DNA from: Pseudomonas sp. FP2309
GTDB taxonomy: Bacteria > Pseudomonadota > Gammaproteobacteria > Pseudomonadales > Pseudomonadaceae
NCBI RefSeq assembly: GCF_030687575.1
Contig: NZ_CP117439.1
Span: 310,001-374,000 of the forward strand
Length of the DNA: 64,000 nucleotides
Direction: 5' to 3'
Within the stretch, counting starts at the first letter, position 1. Every line of letters starts with the position of its first letter. Shown in pieces: positions 8,466-18,787 of this stretch. The notes beneath the pieces are model-generated. The model was not told where the DNA came from. It ran no database searches and was given only the letters and a program-made list of their open reading frames with translations. The translations under genes and the position numbers were made by a program.

Positions 8466-9374
8466 CTAGTGCCGCTCGGCAAGACACTCGCGCAATGCGT
8501 CCTGCCACGGCGGTTGGCTGACCTGCCATTGCTGTTGCAGGCGACTGCAATTGAGGCGCGAGTTCAATGGGCGCCTGGCCGGTGTGGGGTAGGCACTGGA
8601 GGGGATCGCTTCCAGTTCAGCGCAAGCCTTGCCATCGGCGCGCAAATGCTCGGCAATCGCCTGGGCGAAACCAAACCACGAGGTTTCACCTCGGGCGGTC
8701 AGGTGATAGACGCCCCATTCCCCCGGCTTGCCGGCTTGCCAGCGTTCGATCAACGTGTGGGTGCTGCGGGCAATGGTCCCGGCCCAGGTCGGCGCGCCGA
8801 TCTGGTCGGCTACGATGCGCAGGTGCGGCTTTTCCTGCAGCAGGCGCTCCAGGGTCAGCAGGAAATTCTTGCCGTGATTGGAATACACCCAACTGGTGCG
8901 CAGGATCAGGTACGCGCCGCCCACCGCTGCAATCGCACGCTCGCCGGCCAGCTTGCTCCTGCCGTAGACGCCCAGCGGGTCGGGCATGTCAGCTTCGGTG
9001 TAGGGCGCAGGCTTGCTGCCGTCGAATACGTAGTCGGTGGAGTAGTGGATCAGCGGGATACCCAGCGCCTTGGCCTCTTCAGCCAGCACGCCGGGGGCGA
9101 TGGCGTTGATGGCGAAGGCGACGTCCGGTTCGCTTTCGGCGAGATCGACCGCCGTGTGGGCGGCGGCGTTGATGATCAGGTCCGGGTGGTGGGTGCGTAT
9201 TTGCTTGCGGATGTGCTCGGGGTTGGCCAGGTCCAGTTGGTCGCGGCCCAGGATGATCAATTCGCCAAGGCCATGAAGCTGCTGCTGCAGCGCGCGGGAG
9301 ACTTGGCCGTGTTGGCCGGTGATGAGGATTCTTAAAAGCCTAATCAAGGGAACAGGTCCGCGTCCTTCAGGCAT
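8466..9374 (-). CDS. rmlD: dTDP-4-dehydrorhamnose reductase RmlD
   Basis: A 302-residue short-chain dehydrogenase/reductase that performs the last NADPH-dependent step to dTDP-L-rhamnose. The nucleotide-binding GQHGQV motif and the catalytic YGRSK (YxxxK) are present. Start choice is uncertain. The ATG at 9374 overlaps rmlC by 31 bases and adds nine residues. A TTG at 9347 would overlap the rmlC stop by four bases (TTGA) and give a product starting close to the first beta strand, as in other RmlD proteins. Last gene of rmlB-A-C-D. Confidence 0.9.
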   Translation of the reverse strand: MPEGRGPVPLIRLLRILITGQHGQVSRALQQQLHGLGELIILGRDQLDLANPEHIRKQIRTHHPDLIINAAAHTAVDLAESEPDVAFAINAIAPGVLAEEAKALGIPLIHYSTDYVFDGSKPAPYTEADMPDPLGVYGRSKLAGERAIAAVGGAYLILRTSWVYSNHGKNFLLTLERLLQEKPHLRIVADQIGAPTWAGTIARSTHTLIERWQAGKPGEWGVYHLTARGETSWFGFAQAIAEHLRADGKACAELEAIPSSAYPTPARRPLNSRLNCSRLQQQWQVSQPPWQDALRECLAERH

Positions 9375-9889
9375 TTACCGACCTGGTCTTTGGCAGACAA
9401 GATCGGTGGGCCGTCCAGCTGCCAATCGATATTGAGCTCTGAATCGTCCCATCGAATGCACCGTTCTGCGGAGGGGGTGTAGTAATCCGTGGTTTTATAG
9501 AGAACCTCTGCATAGTCGCTGAGCACTAGAAAACCATGGGCAAAGCCAGGCGGAATCCACAGTTGACGGCTATTGCCAGCAGATAAGCGCACGCTTGCCC
9601 ATTTACCGAAACCGGATGAACCCTGACGGATATCCACCGCCACATCCAACACTTCACCGGCTGTTACTCGAACCAGCTTGCCTTGTGGGTGTTCGATTTG
9701 GTAGTGCAGGCCACGCAGCACACCTTTTTGGGAGCGTGAGTGGTTGTCTTGTACGAATGGCTGCTGCAGCCCAGCGATTTGTGCAAAATCTCTGGCATTG
9801 AAACTCTCGTAGAAAAAGCCGCGTTCATCGCCAAATACCTTCGGCTCGATGATCAATACACCGAGCAACTCAGTGGCGGATACATTCAT
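9344..9889 (-). CDS. rmlC: dTDP-4-dehydrorhamnose 3,5-epimerase RmlC
   Basis: A 181-residue cupin-fold epimerase of normal length. Family motifs are visible: [31 protein letters not shown] (catalytic histidine and basic pocket) and [15 protein letters not shown]. It converts dTDP-4-dehydro-6-deoxyglucose to the L-lyxo form for RmlD. Its start lies 20 bases inside the end of rmlA, so the genes are co-translated. Confidence 0.95.
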   Translation of the reverse strand: MNVSATELLGVLIIEPKVFGDERGFFYESFNARDFAQIAGLQQPFVQDNHSRSQKGVLRGLHYQIEHPQGKLVRVTAGEVLDVAVDIRQGSSGFGKWASVRLSAGNSRQLWIPPGFAHGFLVLSDYAEVLYKTTDYYTPSAERCIRWDDSELNIDWQLDGPPILSAKDQVGKCLKDADLFP

Positions 9890-10763
9890 ATGGATTATCC
9901 CTTGCTAGGGTGAGCAAGTATTGACCATAACCGGTCTTGCCAAAATATTTTGCTCGTTCAAGTAAGTACTCGCGGTCAATCCAACGGTTCTGATAAGCAA
10001 TTTCTTCCAGACATGCCACTTTCAGGCCTTGGCGATGCTCAATGGTCTGCACGTAGAGGGAGGCTTCCAAAAGACTGTCGTGGGTACCTGTGTCGAGCCA
10101 AGCGAAGCCTCGACCAAATCGCTCCACTTGCAGATCGCCACGCTTTAGATAAGCGTTGTTGATGTCGGTAATTTCCAGCTCGCCGCGGTGTGAGGGTTTG
10201 ACCTCTTTGGCGATCTGGATCACGTCGTTGTCGTAGAAGTAAAGGCCGGTTACTGCGTAAGGCGATTTTGGTTTTAACGGCTTTTCTTCGATAGACAGAG
10301 CACGCCCCTCGCTATCGAAGTCGATTACACCAAAACGCTGGGGATCTTTGACCCAGTAGCCGAATACCGTGGCGCCCGAAGCCCGTTTTGCCGCGGCACG
10401 CAGTTGGTCGCCGAAATGCTGGCCATGGAAGATGTTGTCACCCAGGATCAAACACACAGGATCATCACCGATAAACTCTTCACCGATGATAAACGCCTGC
10501 GCCAATCCATCCGGAGATGGCTGTTCGGCATAGCTGAAACGTACGCCAAACTGGCTGCCATCTCCCAGCAAGTTTCGATATTGCGGCAAGTCCACCGGGG
10601 TGGAGATCACCAAGATGTCCCTGATTCCTGCCAGCATCAGCACCGAGATCGGATAGTAGATCATCGGCTTGTCATACACGGGCAGCAATTGCTTGGACAC
10701 ACCCAGGGTAATGGGGTGCAGGCGGGTGCCAGAGCCGCCTGCCAATACGATTCCCTTCATCAT
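9870..10763 (-). CDS. rmlA: Glucose-1-phosphate thymidylyltransferase RmlA
   Basis: A 297-residue nucleotidyltransferase. The N-terminal signature [14 protein letters not shown] and the sugar-binding EKPLKPKS and GELEITDIN motifs are those of RmlA, which makes dTDP-glucose from glucose 1-phosphate and dTTP and is inhibited by dTDP-rhamnose. It starts MMKG at the four-base overlap with the rmlB stop. AT content is slightly higher in rmlA-rmlC than in the flanks, often seen for surface-polysaccharide genes. Confidence 0.95.
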   Translation of the reverse strand: MMKGIVLAGGSGTRLHPITLGVSKQLLPVYDKPMIYYPISVLMLAGIRDILVISTPVDLPQYRNLLGDGSQFGVRFSYAEQPSPDGLAQAFIIGEEFIGDDPVCLILGDNIFHGQHFGDQLRAAAKRASGATVFGYWVKDPQRFGVIDFDSEGRALSIEEKPLKPKSPYAVTGLYFYDNDVIQIAKEVKPSHRGELEITDINNAYLKRGDLQVERFGRGFAWLDTGTHDSLLEASLYVQTIEHRQGLKVACLEEIAYQNRWIDREYLLERAKYFGKTGYGQYLLTLARDNPYECIRH

Positions 10764-11842
10764 GCAATCAAATCCTTCAAGTCAGTGTTGCCCAAACGTT
10801 CACCCTGATAACTGCCGTCCTGAACCCTTCGGCACCATTCCAGATTATTGAGGTACCACTGCACAGTTTTGCGCAGGCCGGTCTCGAAGGTCTCTTTGGG
10901 AGCCCAACCTAATTCGCGTTCGATCTTGCTGGCATCAATCGCATAACGCTGATCGTGACCCGGGCGGTCCTTGACGAAGGTTATCAGGTCGATGAATTTT
11001 TCGACTCCCGCCGGACGTTGCGGTGCCAACTCTTCCAGCAGCCCGCAGATGCCCCGTACCACGTCAATGTTCTTTTGCTCGTTGTGGCCGCCGATGTTGT
11101 AGGTTTCGCCCACAACGCCTTCGGTTACAACTTTCAACAACGCACGTGCGTGGTCCTCTACGAACAGCCAGTCCCGAACCTGCAAGCCATCACCGTAGAC
11201 GGGTAGGGGCTTGCCCGCGAGGGCGTTGAGGATTACCAGCGGTATCAGCTTTTCGGGGAAGTGGAATGGTCCGTAGTTGTTCGAGCAATTTGTCAGCAGC
11301 ACCGGTAGGCCGTAGGTGCGTTGCCATGCGCGCACCAAGTGGTCAGAGGCTGCCTTACTTGCGGAATAGGGCGAACTGGGGGCGTAGGGCGTGGTTTCTG
11401 TGAACAGATCGTCTACGTCGTGGAGGTCACCATACACCTCGTCGGTGGAGATGTGATGAAAGCGAAACGCGCTCTTGGCCGGCTCTGCCAACTGATGCCA
11501 ATAGGCGCGCGTGGCCTCAAGCAAGCTATAAGTACCAACGATATTGGTCTGGATAAAGTCCGACGGACCATCAATCGAACGGTCGACGTGGGACTCGGCG
11601 GCCAGGTGCATGATCGCGTGGGGCTCGAAGCGCGTCAGCACCGCGCTGACGCTGGCCTGGTCGACGATATCGGCCTGGACGAACTCATAGCGGCTGTTGG
11701 ACGCGATGCCTGTCAGCGACTCCAGGTTGCCGGCGTAAGTGAGTTTGTCGAGGTTGAGCACTTCGTGTTCGGTGTGTTGAATCAGGTGACGGATCAACGC
11801 AGAACCGATAAAACCGGCGCCACCGGTGATGAGAATGCGCAT
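10760..11842 (-). CDS. rmlB: dTDP-glucose 4,6-dehydratase RmlB
   Basis: A 360-residue extended SDR enzyme. [19 protein letters not shown] carries the NAD-binding glycines; STDEVYGDL and [10 protein letters not shown] supply the catalytic T/D/E and YxxxK residues. It performs the second step, dTDP-glucose to the 4-keto-6-deoxy sugar. The frame is open for 15 more codons upstream, but those residues are not family-like and the fold begins at MRILITGG, so the ATG at 11840-11842 is chosen. First gene of the rmlBACD operon, whose product feeds LPS core and, in some strains, rhamnolipid synthesis. Confidence 0.94.
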   Translation of the reverse strand: MRILITGGAGFIGSALIRHLIQHTEHEVLNLDKLTYAGNLESLTGIASNSRYEFVQADIVDQASVSAVLTRFEPHAIMHLAAESHVDRSIDGPSDFIQTNIVGTYSLLEATRAYWHQLAEPAKSAFRFHHISTDEVYGDLHDVDDLFTETTPYAPSSPYSASKAASDHLVRAWQRTYGLPVLLTNCSNNYGPFHFPEKLIPLVILNALAGKPLPVYGDGLQVRDWLFVEDHARALLKVVTEGVVGETYNIGGHNEQKNIDVVRGICGLLEELAPQRPAGVEKFIDLITFVKDRPGHDQRYAIDASKIERELGWAPKETFETGLRKTVQWYLNNLEWCRRVQDGSYQGERLGNTDLKDLIA

Positions 11843-11992
11843 GTCGGAGGGCCTTTTCTTTAGACGGACATCAAGCGAATGGAGCATAGCTTGAGTTGTG
11901 AAACCGGGCGGCGCAAGAGCGGAGTAGGTGGGGGTTGCTTAACCCTCGCAAACAATGGCGATATACACACCTAAAAAATCGAGGCTACTCCC

Positions 11993-14902
11993 ATGCCATT
12001 CGCCACATTGATCCACCGCGCCAGTCTACCCTGCCCGAAAGTAGGCGCCGAGCAGGCGGCTCAATGGCTGGCGCAGCATTACGGTCTCGCCGGCACGCTG
12101 CAATCACTGGGTAGCCAGCAAGACCTCAATTACAAAGTCGACAGCCCACACGGCCGGTTTGTGCTGAAAATCTGCCGGGGTGAATACGCCGCGTTGGAGT
12201 TGCAGGCCCAGCACGCGGCGCTTAACAGCTTGAACAGCTCGCAGGCCGTGCGCGTGCCCAACGTCATCCAGGCCCTGAGCGGCGAGGAGTTGTTGACGGT
12301 GAGCGTTGACGGCCAGGCCTTGCACCTGCGGCTGTTGGACTATGTCGACGGCGAGCCGTTGACCCATCTGCCTCACTTGGGGCGCGACGTGATTGCAGGG
12401 TTTGGCGACCTCTGCGGCCGTATGAGCCAGGCCTTGGCCGATTTCGAACACCCTGGCCTGGAGCGCACGCTGCAATGGGACCCACGCCATGCCCAGGCGC
12501 TGATCGTGCACCTGCTGAGCACATTGGAAAACCTGCCCCACCGCGCCGCGCTGGAACGCGCGGCCGAGCAGGTGCAAGCGCGCGTGCGTCCGCTGGCCGA
12601 CCGCCTGCCGCGGCAAGCCGTGCACATGGATATCACCGACGACAACGTGGTGTGGCAGCGCGATGCCCAGCGCCATTGGCACGTACAGGGTGTGATCGAT
12701 TTTGGCGATCTGGTGCACACCTGGCGGATTGCTGACCTGTCGGTGACCTGCGCGGCCTTGTTGCACCATGCCGAGGGTGACCCCTTTGCCATCTTGCCGG
12801 CCATCCAGGCCTGCCACGCGATTACCTCGTTGCAGCGCGAAGAATTGCAGGCGCTGTGGCCGCTGATTGTGGCGCGTGCCGCCGTGCTGGTGCTGAGCAG
12901 CGAACAGCAGCAGCGCCTGGATCCGGACAACGGCTACCTGCTGAAAAACGCGGCTCACGAATGGGAAATTTTCCACGTGGCGACGTCGGTGCCATTTGAG
13001 CTGATGGAAGCGGCCATTTTAAGCAGCGTTGGGCAGGCGCTGGGACCGATTGCCAGCCAGGACTTCGCCCCGTTGCTGCCTGGGCTGGTGGGGCGTGAGT
13101 TCGCGCTGATCGACTTGGGTGTGCTTAGCCCGCATTTTGAAGCGGGCAATTGGGAGTCGCCGGGCATCGATCACCGGTTATTGGATGAGGCGGCAGCGGT
13201 ACATGGCTTGGCGGCCAGCCGTTACGGGCAATACCGTTTATCGCGCACGCGCCCGGACAGCCCGACTGAGCCGGAGACGTTTGCACTTCATGTCGAACTG
13301 CATCTGCCCCATGGCACGGCGGTCGAAGCGCCGTTTGCCGGTACGTTGCGCCAGGACGCCGACGGCCTGCTGAGCGTGCAGGGCGTCGAGCTGAGCGTGC
13401 GTGTGTGGGGCGTGAAAACGCTGCTCAAGCCCGGTGCGTTGCTGGTAAAAGGGCAAATCGTGGGTGAGGTTCACGCACCGCTGAGGGTGCAATTGTGCCG
13501 CGCCGACCTGGAACCGCCGCTGTTTTGCACGCCGTCCCGCGCGGCGGCCTGGCAGGCCCTGTGTCCGTCGCCGGCGGACTTGCTTGGCCTGGCCTGTGAT
13601 GCTGAACCCGAACTTGATCCGCATGCCCTGTTGGCCCGCCGCGATGCCAGTTTTGCGCGTTCGCAGAAACACTATTACGTCGACCCGCCGCGCATCGAGC
13701 GCGGCTGGCGCAATCACTTGATCGACATGCAGGGCCGTTCCTATCTGGACATGCTCAACAACGTCGCAGTGCTGGGCCACGGCCACCCGCGCATGGCGGC
13801 GGTAGCGGCGCGCCAGTGGTCGCTGCTTAACACAAACTCGCGGTTTCACTATGCGGCGATCGCCGAATTTTCCGAGCGTTTGCTCGCGCTGGCGCCAGAG
13901 GGCATGGACCGCGTGTTCCTGGTCAACAGCGGCACCGAGGCCAACGACCTGGCCATTCGCCTGGCCTGGGCCTACAGCGGCGGGCGCGACATGCTCAGTG
14001 TGCTGGAGGCCTACCACGGCTGGTCGGTGGCGGCGGATGCGGTCTCCACCTCGATTGCCGACAACCCCCAGGCGCTGAGCAGCCGCCCGGACTGGGTGCA
14101 CCCGGTGACCGCGCCGAATACCTATCGCGGTGAATTTCGCGGGCACGACAGCGCGCCGGACTACGTGCGCAGCGTGGAACACAACCTGGCGAAAATCGCC
14201 GCGAGTAAACGCCAATTGGCGGGTTTCATCTGCGAGCCGGTGTATGGCAATGCGGGCGGCATCTCGCTGCCGCCGGGTTATTTGCAGCAGGTATACGGGC
14301 TGGTCCGCGCCGCGGGCGGTGTGTGTATCGCCGACGAGGTGCAAGTGGGCTACGGCCGCATGGGGCACTTTTTCTGGGGATTTGAGGAGCAGGGCGTCGT
14401 GCCCGACATCATTACCATGGCCAAGGGCATGGGCAACGGCCAGCCGTTGGGTGCGGTGATTACCCGCCGTGAAATCGCCGAAGCGCTGGAAGCCGAAGGG
14501 TATTTCTTCTCGTCATCGGGGGGCAGCCCGGTCAGTTGCCGGATCGGCATGGCGGTGCTGGATGTGATGGAAGAAGAAAAACTGTGGGAAAACGCCCAAG
14601 TGGTAGGCGGACATTTCAAGGCGCGGTTGGAAGCACTCATCGACCGTCACCCCTTGGTCGGCGCAGTGCACGGCTCCGGGTTCTACCTGGGGCTGGAACT
14701 GGTGCGCAACCGCCAAACGCTGGAGCCGGCCACCGAGGAAACCACATTGTTGTGCGATCGCCTGCGTGAACTGGGCATTTTCATGCAGCCCACCGGCGAT
14801 TATCTGAACATCCTTAAGATTAAGCCGCCGATGGTTACGTCTAAACGCAGCGTGGATTTCTTTGTCGACATGCTGTCGAAGGTGCTCGATGAACACTTGT
14901 AG
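11993..14902 (+). CDS. Phosphotransferase / M23-like / class III aminotransferase fusion
   Basis: A 969-residue three-part protein. Residues 1 to about 340 resemble the aminoglycoside/choline kinase-like family, with the catalytic loop QAVHMDITDDNVVW and the metal aspartate in VIDFGDLVHTW. Residues about 350-530 resemble a degenerate M23/duplicated-hybrid domain (LHLPHGTAVEAPFAG). Residues about 545-969 are a class III PLP aminotransferase, with SGTEANDLAIRLA, EPVYGNAGG, DEVQVGYGR and PLP lysine K811 in ITMAKGMGNG. The gene precedes agmatine deiminase on the same strand, 120 bases away, so a role in polyamine or amine catabolism is possible. The substrate cannot be read. The kinase-aminotransferase pairing recalls phospho-amine lyases, but this is only an analogy. 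Confidence 0.85.
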   Translation: MPFATLIHRASLPCPKVGAEQAAQWLAQHYGLAGTLQSLGSQQDLNYKVDSPHGRFVLKICRGEYAALELQAQHAALNSLNSSQAVRVPNVIQALSGEELLTVSVDGQALHLRLLDYVDGEPLTHLPHLGRDVIAGFGDLCGRMSQALADFEHPGLERTLQWDPRHAQALIVHLLSTLENLPHRAALERAAEQVQARVRPLADRLPRQAVHMDITDDNVVWQRDAQRHWHVQGVIDFGDLVHTWRIADLSVTCAALLHHAEGDPFAILPAIQACHAITSLQREELQALWPLIVARAAVLVLSSEQQQRLDPDNGYLLKNAAHEWEIFHVATSVPFELMEAAILSSVGQALGPIASQDFAPLLPGLVGREFALIDLGVLSPHFEAGNWESPGIDHRLLDEAAAVHGLAASRYGQYRLSRTRPDSPTEPETFALHVELHLPHGTAVEAPFAGTLRQDADGLLSVQGVELSVRVWGVKTLLKPGALLVKGQIVGEVHAPLRVQLCRADLEPPLFCTPSRAAAWQALCPSPADLLGLACDAEPELDPHALLARRDASFARSQKHYYVDPPRIERGWRNHLIDMQGRSYLDMLNNVAVLGHGHPRMAAVAARQWSLLNTNSRFHYAAIAEFSERLLALAPEGMDRVFLVNSGTEANDLAIRLAWAYSGGRDMLSVLEAYHGWSVAADAVSTSIADNPQALSSRPDWVHPVTAPNTYRGEFRGHDSAPDYVRSVEHNLAKIAASKRQLAGFICEPVYGNAGGISLPPGYLQQVYGLVRAAGGVCIADEVQVGYGRMGHFFWGFEEQGVVPDIITMAKGMGNGQPLGAVITRREIAEALEAEGYFFSSSGGSPVSCRIGMAVLDVMEEEKLWENAQVVGGHFKARLEALIDRHPLVGAVHGSGFYLGLELVRNRQTLEPATEETTLLCDRLRELGIFMQPTGDYLNILKIKPPMVTSKRSVDFFVDMLSKVLDEHL

Positions 14903-15022
14903 ATAATCGATTGTTATCGGTTATTGCCTGTCATATTTATCGATCACTCTTGTTGATCGCTTTTAAAGCCGATTTTTATCCGTTATAAAGTCGGCCTTAC
15001 CCCATTCGGAGTCCTGATCGCC

Positions 15023-16129
15023 ATGACCACCCTGCACAGCACCCCCCGCGCCGATGGCTTCCACATGCCCGCCGAATGGGCGCCACAGACCCAGACCTGG
15101 ATGGTGTGGCCCGAGCGCCCGGACAACTGGCGTCTGGGCGGCAAGCCGGCCCAGGCAGCGCATGTGGCGGTGGCCAAGGCCATTGCGCGTTTTGAGCCGG
15201 TGACGGTGGCGGTTTCCGCAGGCCAATACGAAAACGCTCGGGCCCGCCTGGATGTACCGAATATTCGCGTGGTGGAGATGTCCAGCGATGACGCCTGGGT
15301 ACGTGATACCGGCCCCACCTTTGTGATCAACAACAGCGGCGAAGTGCGCGGCGTGAACTGGGATTTCAACGCCTGGGGCGGGTTTGATGGTGGTCTTTAC
15401 TCGCCGTGGAACCGTGACGCGCAGGTGGGCGGCAAGATCCTCGAAATCGAACGCGCGCCGCGCTACCGCACCGAAGGTTTTGTGCTGGAAGGCGGTTCGA
15501 TCCACGTCGACGGCGAAGGCACCCTGATCACCACCGAAGAGTGCCTGCTTAACCGCAATCGCAACCCGCATCTGGACCGTGGGCAGATCGAAGCGGTGCT
15601 GAGCGACAATCTGGCTGTGGATAAGATCATCTGGCTGCCGGACGGCCTGTTCAACGACGAAACCGACGGCCATGTGGATAACTTTTGCTGCTACGTGCGC
15701 CCAGGTGAAGTATTGCTGGCGTGGACCGACGACCCGCAAGACCCCAACTACGCGCGCTGCCACGCCGCCATGGACGTACTGCAAAGCAGCACCGACGCCA
15801 AAGGACGCGCGTTCACGGTGCATAAAATGCCGATTCCGGGGCCGCTGTACGCCACTGAAGCAGAATGCGCAGGCGTCGACCCGGTGGACGGTTCCCAGGA
15901 ACGTAACCCGAGCGTGCGCCTGGCCGGTTCCTACGTGAACTTCCTGATCGTCAACGGTGGCATCATCGCGCCAAGTTTCGACGACCCGTTGGACAGCGAG
16001 GCCAAGGCCATCCTGCAGAACCTGTTCCCGCAGCACGAAGTGGTGATGGTGCCGGGCCGCGAACTGTTACTGGGTGGCGGCAATATTCACTGTCTGACCC
16101 AACAGCAGCCTGCCCCCCACAGAAACTGA
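15023..16129 (+). CDS. aguA: Agmatine deiminase AguA
   Basis: A 368-residue member of the guanidino-group-modifying (porphyromonas-type peptidyl-arginine deiminase) family. Conserved blocks are [44 protein letters not shown] and the catalytic cysteine C357 in [13 protein letters not shown]. The enzyme hydrolyses agmatine to N-carbamoylputrescine and ammonia in arginine decarboxylase-dependent putrescine synthesis. No aguB (N-carbamoylputrescine amidohydrolase) is in the window. CGGAG lies before the ATG and a strong terminator follows. Confidence 0.95.
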   Translation: MTTLHSTPRADGFHMPAEWAPQTQTWMVWPERPDNWRLGGKPAQAAHVAVAKAIARFEPVTVAVSAGQYENARARLDVPNIRVVEMSSDDAWVRDTGPTFVINNSGEVRGVNWDFNAWGGFDGGLYSPWNRDAQVGGKILEIERAPRYRTEGFVLEGGSIHVDGEGTLITTEECLLNRNRNPHLDRGQIEAVLSDNLAVDKIIWLPDGLFNDETDGHVDNFCCYVRPGEVLLAWTDDPQDPNYARCHAAMDVLQSSTDAKGRAFTVHKMPIPGPLYATEAECAGVDPVDGSQERNPSVRLAGSYVNFLIVNGGIIAPSFDDPLDSEAKAILQNLFPQHEVVMVPGRELLLGGGNIHCLTQQQPAPHRN

Positions 16130-16201
16130 GTGCAGTTGTAACAGCACCTTTCGCGTAACCGCAGCGCTACTCGCTTTCAGCGCCCACAGCAAGCCCACAG
16201 C

Positions 16202-16235
16202 AAGCCCGCAGCCGAGCACGGTTGTGGGCTTTTTT
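16202..16235 (+). terminator. Rho-independent terminator after aguA
   Basis: AAGCCCGCAGC (16202-16212) pairs with GTTGTGGGCTT (16221-16231) with G-U allowance, followed by a T-run to 16235. It is preceded by two near-copies of AGCCCACAGC at 16177-16205. Confidence 0.8.
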
Positions 16236-16376
16236 GTGGGTGTACGCCTGTGAACAAGGGGCGTTGGCATAGCTCTTGTATCGATGATGGTCACAGTGGT
16301 TCAGGGTCATGACTGCGCAGTTTTGTCATAAACCTTGAGTAAGTTAGCCGCTCAAGCAGTAGGAGAGAGCGCTGAA

Positions 16377-16592
16377 ATGAATGCCAATACCACCCCGATG
16401 TATACGCGCGCCTTCCACCCTACGCGGGTCAATGGCGACGCGATCCACGCGCTTGGGCTCTGGTTGAAGGACCACGGGTCGCGGCAGGTCAGACGACAGC
16501 CGGATTGGCGCAGTGTGATGAGCGAACGCTACCCGCAGGGGCTGCTCAGCGAGGACGAACTGCAGGTTTTGTGTGACTTGATGCACACCTGA
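16377..16592 (+). CDS. Small conserved protein of unknown function
   Basis: Seventy-one residues starting MNANTTPMYTR and ending LCDLMHT. A GGAGAG ribosome site sits 9 bases before the ATG at 16377; an upstream in-frame start at 16335 has none, so the shorter form is chosen. The protein is basic in the middle (KDHGSRQVRRQPDW), soluble and without a signal peptide. It sits alone between two terminator hairpins. I recognise no domain. The clean ribosome site and codon use argue that it is real. Confidence 0.65.
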   Translation: MNANTTPMYTRAFHPTRVNGDAIHALGLWLKDHGSRQVRRQPDWRSVMSERYPQGLLSEDELQVLCDLMHT

Positions 16593-16611
16593 AGAGCACG
16601 ACGCTCAACGA

Positions 16612-16634
16612 TGTGGGAGCGGCCTGCTCCCACA
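16612..16634. terminator. Palindromic terminator between the small ORF and the TonB receptor gene
   Basis: TGTGGGAGC (16612-16620) and GCTCCCACA (16626-16634) form a perfect 9-bp stem with a 5-base loop between convergent genes. No T-run follows. The TGTGGGAGC core matches the hairpin at 4717. Confidence 0.6.
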
Positions 16635-16651
16635 CTCAATCGAGTCAGGCG

Positions 16652-18748
16652 CTAGAAACTGTAAGTGCCCGTTACCACCAGGTTACGCGGCTCCCCCGGC
16701 TGAATCTGCGCCACACTGGTGGCGGATTCGTAGTAAGTCTTATCGGCAATGTTGTTCAGCGCCGCCCGCACGTCCCATGCCTTATGGCGGAACCCGACCA
16801 ACGCATCCCAACTGCCATAACCCGGCAGGACCACGGTATTGAGGCTGTCGGCATAGCGGTCGCCCACCAGGGTCAAGCCGGTTTCGGCGTACCAGCCCAT
16901 TTCGGGTTTCCAGGTGATGAACAGACTGGCATTGCGCTTGGCCACGTCGCTGACGCGCTTGCCTTCAAAGCCGTTGGTGTCCTTTTCGACCTTGGCATCC
17001 TGCAGACCGACGCCGCCGCGTACGTACCAGTTGTCGACGATCTTGCCGGTGGCGGTGAGCTCGACGCCGCGTGAACGCTGCAGGCCGCTGAGCAGGGTGA
17101 TGGTGCGGTTCAAAGGGTCGCTGGTGCGGCGGTTGTAGAGTTCCAGTTCGTAGATTGCCAGGGTAGTGCTCAGGCGATCGTCGAACCAATCGCTTTTCAC
17201 GCCGATTTCCTTTTGCTTGGTCAGCTCGGGGCTCAGGTCGTTGACGCTGCCGGCGGCGTTCGGGGTGATGCCGATCAAGCCGCCACCCGCCGGGGAGAAG
17301 GTCTTGCTCCACGACGCATAGAACGAGTGATGTTCCAGCGGCGTCCAGACCAGGCCGAAGCGCGGGCTGGTGCTGTGGCTCTTAACGTCTTGCCGGGTGT
17401 TGAGCACCTTGTTGGTGGTGTCCACTTCGAAGCGGTCGTAACGCAGGCCGGCCAGCACTTGCCACTGGTCATTCAGGCGCAGTTGGTCTTGTACATAGAC
17501 CGCGCGGCTGTCGACTTCGGTGTGGTTATTGCTCGATACGCTCATCGGTCCGGTGTGGCTCAGGTTCCGGTTCGGCTGGTTGAGGTCCAGGCTCGGCACG
17601 GCCTGGCCGCCGCGGTTGGCGGGGGTGACGGGGGTGGCGGTGTAGAGCTTGGGATCGCGGCGCTGGTTACCCAGCTCAAGCCCGGTGAGCAGGCGGTGCT
17701 CCAGGCCGAAGGTCGTGAGGCCACCTTCGAGTTCGACGTTGTTGAAGACGTTGAGCGTGGTCAGGTCTTGCTGCCAGCGTTGGCGCGTGACGCGGTTGGT
17801 CGCAGGCGTGTAGGCGGTCACGTAGGTGTTGTCGAAATCGCTGTCGAGTTTGAACACACCGAGGGTCTGGCGCAGTTGCCAGTTGTCGTTGAGTTCATAG
17901 GCCAGCTTGGAGCGCAGCGACTGGGTTTTGTCGTCGATGTAGTCGCGGCTGTCACCGTAGGTGGTGCTGCGGCTCACGTCGGCCGGGCGACCGTTGACGC
18001 CAGGGATACCACGGTCGGGCGCGCGGTTGTAGCGGCTGTATTCGTATTGCATCAGCCAGTTGAGGTCCGGGGTGAGCTGCCAGCTCATGGACGGCGCAAA
18101 CAGTTGGCGACTGCCACTGACGTCATCGCGGAAACTGTTGTTGTCCTGGTTGCCCATGTTCAGGCGCAGGCTGATGTTATCGGTGGGGTCAGTGCTCAAG
18201 TCGGCATACAAGCTGCGCAAATCGTTGCTGCCACCCTGGGCTTCAATGCTCGACGCGCGCCCGGCCGTCGGTAGTTTGCTCACGCGGTTGACGATACCTC
18301 CCTGACCGCCTCGCCCGTACAGCACCGCTGCCGGCCCTTTGAGCACTTCGATGCGCTCGATGTTATGCAGGTCCCGCACGTACTGGCTGTCGTCGCGAAT
18401 GCCGTCCAGGTAAAAGTCGTTGCTCGCGTCAAAACCCCGGATGCGCAAACTGTCGAAGCGGGTGTCGGCGCCACTGCTCACGTTAGGAATACCGCGTAAG
18501 GCCTGGCCCAGGTCATTGATGCCATAGGCGCGCAGGCTTTCGGTCTTCACCGAGTCGATCGCCTGGGGCACGTAGCGCACCGGGGTGGCGGTGCGCGTCG
18601 CCGTGCTGGTTTGCTTGACGCGTGGGTCGTCTTCATCAGCCTCGGCGCTGATCGAGGTTTCAGGCAACGTGGTCGCCGCACAGGCAAAACCGGCAGACAG
18701 CAAAACAGAAAGCCCAAGGGTCGTGGGCGTCAGGCGAGGGGCAGACAT
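16652..18748 (-). CDS. TonB-dependent siderophore receptor, catecholate (Fiu/PiuA) type
   Basis: A 698-residue outer-membrane receptor. A signal peptide ends near residue 24 (AGFACA). The plug domain (about 50-160) contains VPQAIDSVK, SLRIRGFDASNDFYLDGIRDD and IEVLKGPAAVLYGRGGQGG; the beta barrel ends with the terminal phenylalanine (VTGTYSF) needed for outer-membrane insertion. The plug resembles E. coli Fiu and Pseudomonas PiuA, which import ferric catecholates. There is no N-terminal signalling domain, so regulation through a cell-surface sigma factor is unlikely. A candidate Fur box precedes it. Confidence 0.88.
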   Translation of the reverse strand: MSAPRLTPTTLGLSVLLSAGFACAATTLPETSISAEADEDDPRVKQTSTATRTATPVRYVPQAIDSVKTESLRAYGINDLGQALRGIPNVSSGADTRFDSLRIRGFDASNDFYLDGIRDDSQYVRDLHNIERIEVLKGPAAVLYGRGGQGGIVNRVSKLPTAGRASSIEAQGGSNDLRSLYADLSTDPTDNISLRLNMGNQDNNSFRDDVSGSRQLFAPSMSWQLTPDLNWLMQYEYSRYNRAPDRGIPGVNGRPADVSRSTTYGDSRDYIDDKTQSLRSKLAYELNDNWQLRQTLGVFKLDSDFDNTYVTAYTPATNRVTRQRWQQDLTTLNVFNNVELEGGLTTFGLEHRLLTGLELGNQRRDPKLYTATPVTPANRGGQAVPSLDLNQPNRNLSHTGPMSVSSNNHTEVDSRAVYVQDQLRLNDQWQVLAGLRYDRFEVDTTNKVLNTRQDVKSHSTSPRFGLVWTPLEHHSFYASWSKTFSPAGGGLIGITPNAAGSVNDLSPELTKQKEIGVKSDWFDDRLSTTLAIYELELYNRRTSDPLNRTITLLSGLQRSRGVELTATGKIVDNWYVRGGVGLQDAKVEKDTNGFEGKRVSDVAKRNASLFITWKPEMGWYAETGLTLVGDRYADSLNTVVLPGYGSWDALVGFRHKAWDVRAALNNIADKTYYESATSVAQIQPGEPRNLVVTGTYSF

Positions 18749-18787
18749 GGAGGAATGTATCCAGATGGTTTAGAAGGAAAACAGCGC

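Noticed and set aside
6708..9335. An 875-codon plus-strand frame opposite dctB and rmlD
   Set aside because: It lies antisense to two well-supported genes and is a result of high GC3. Its product shows no family features.
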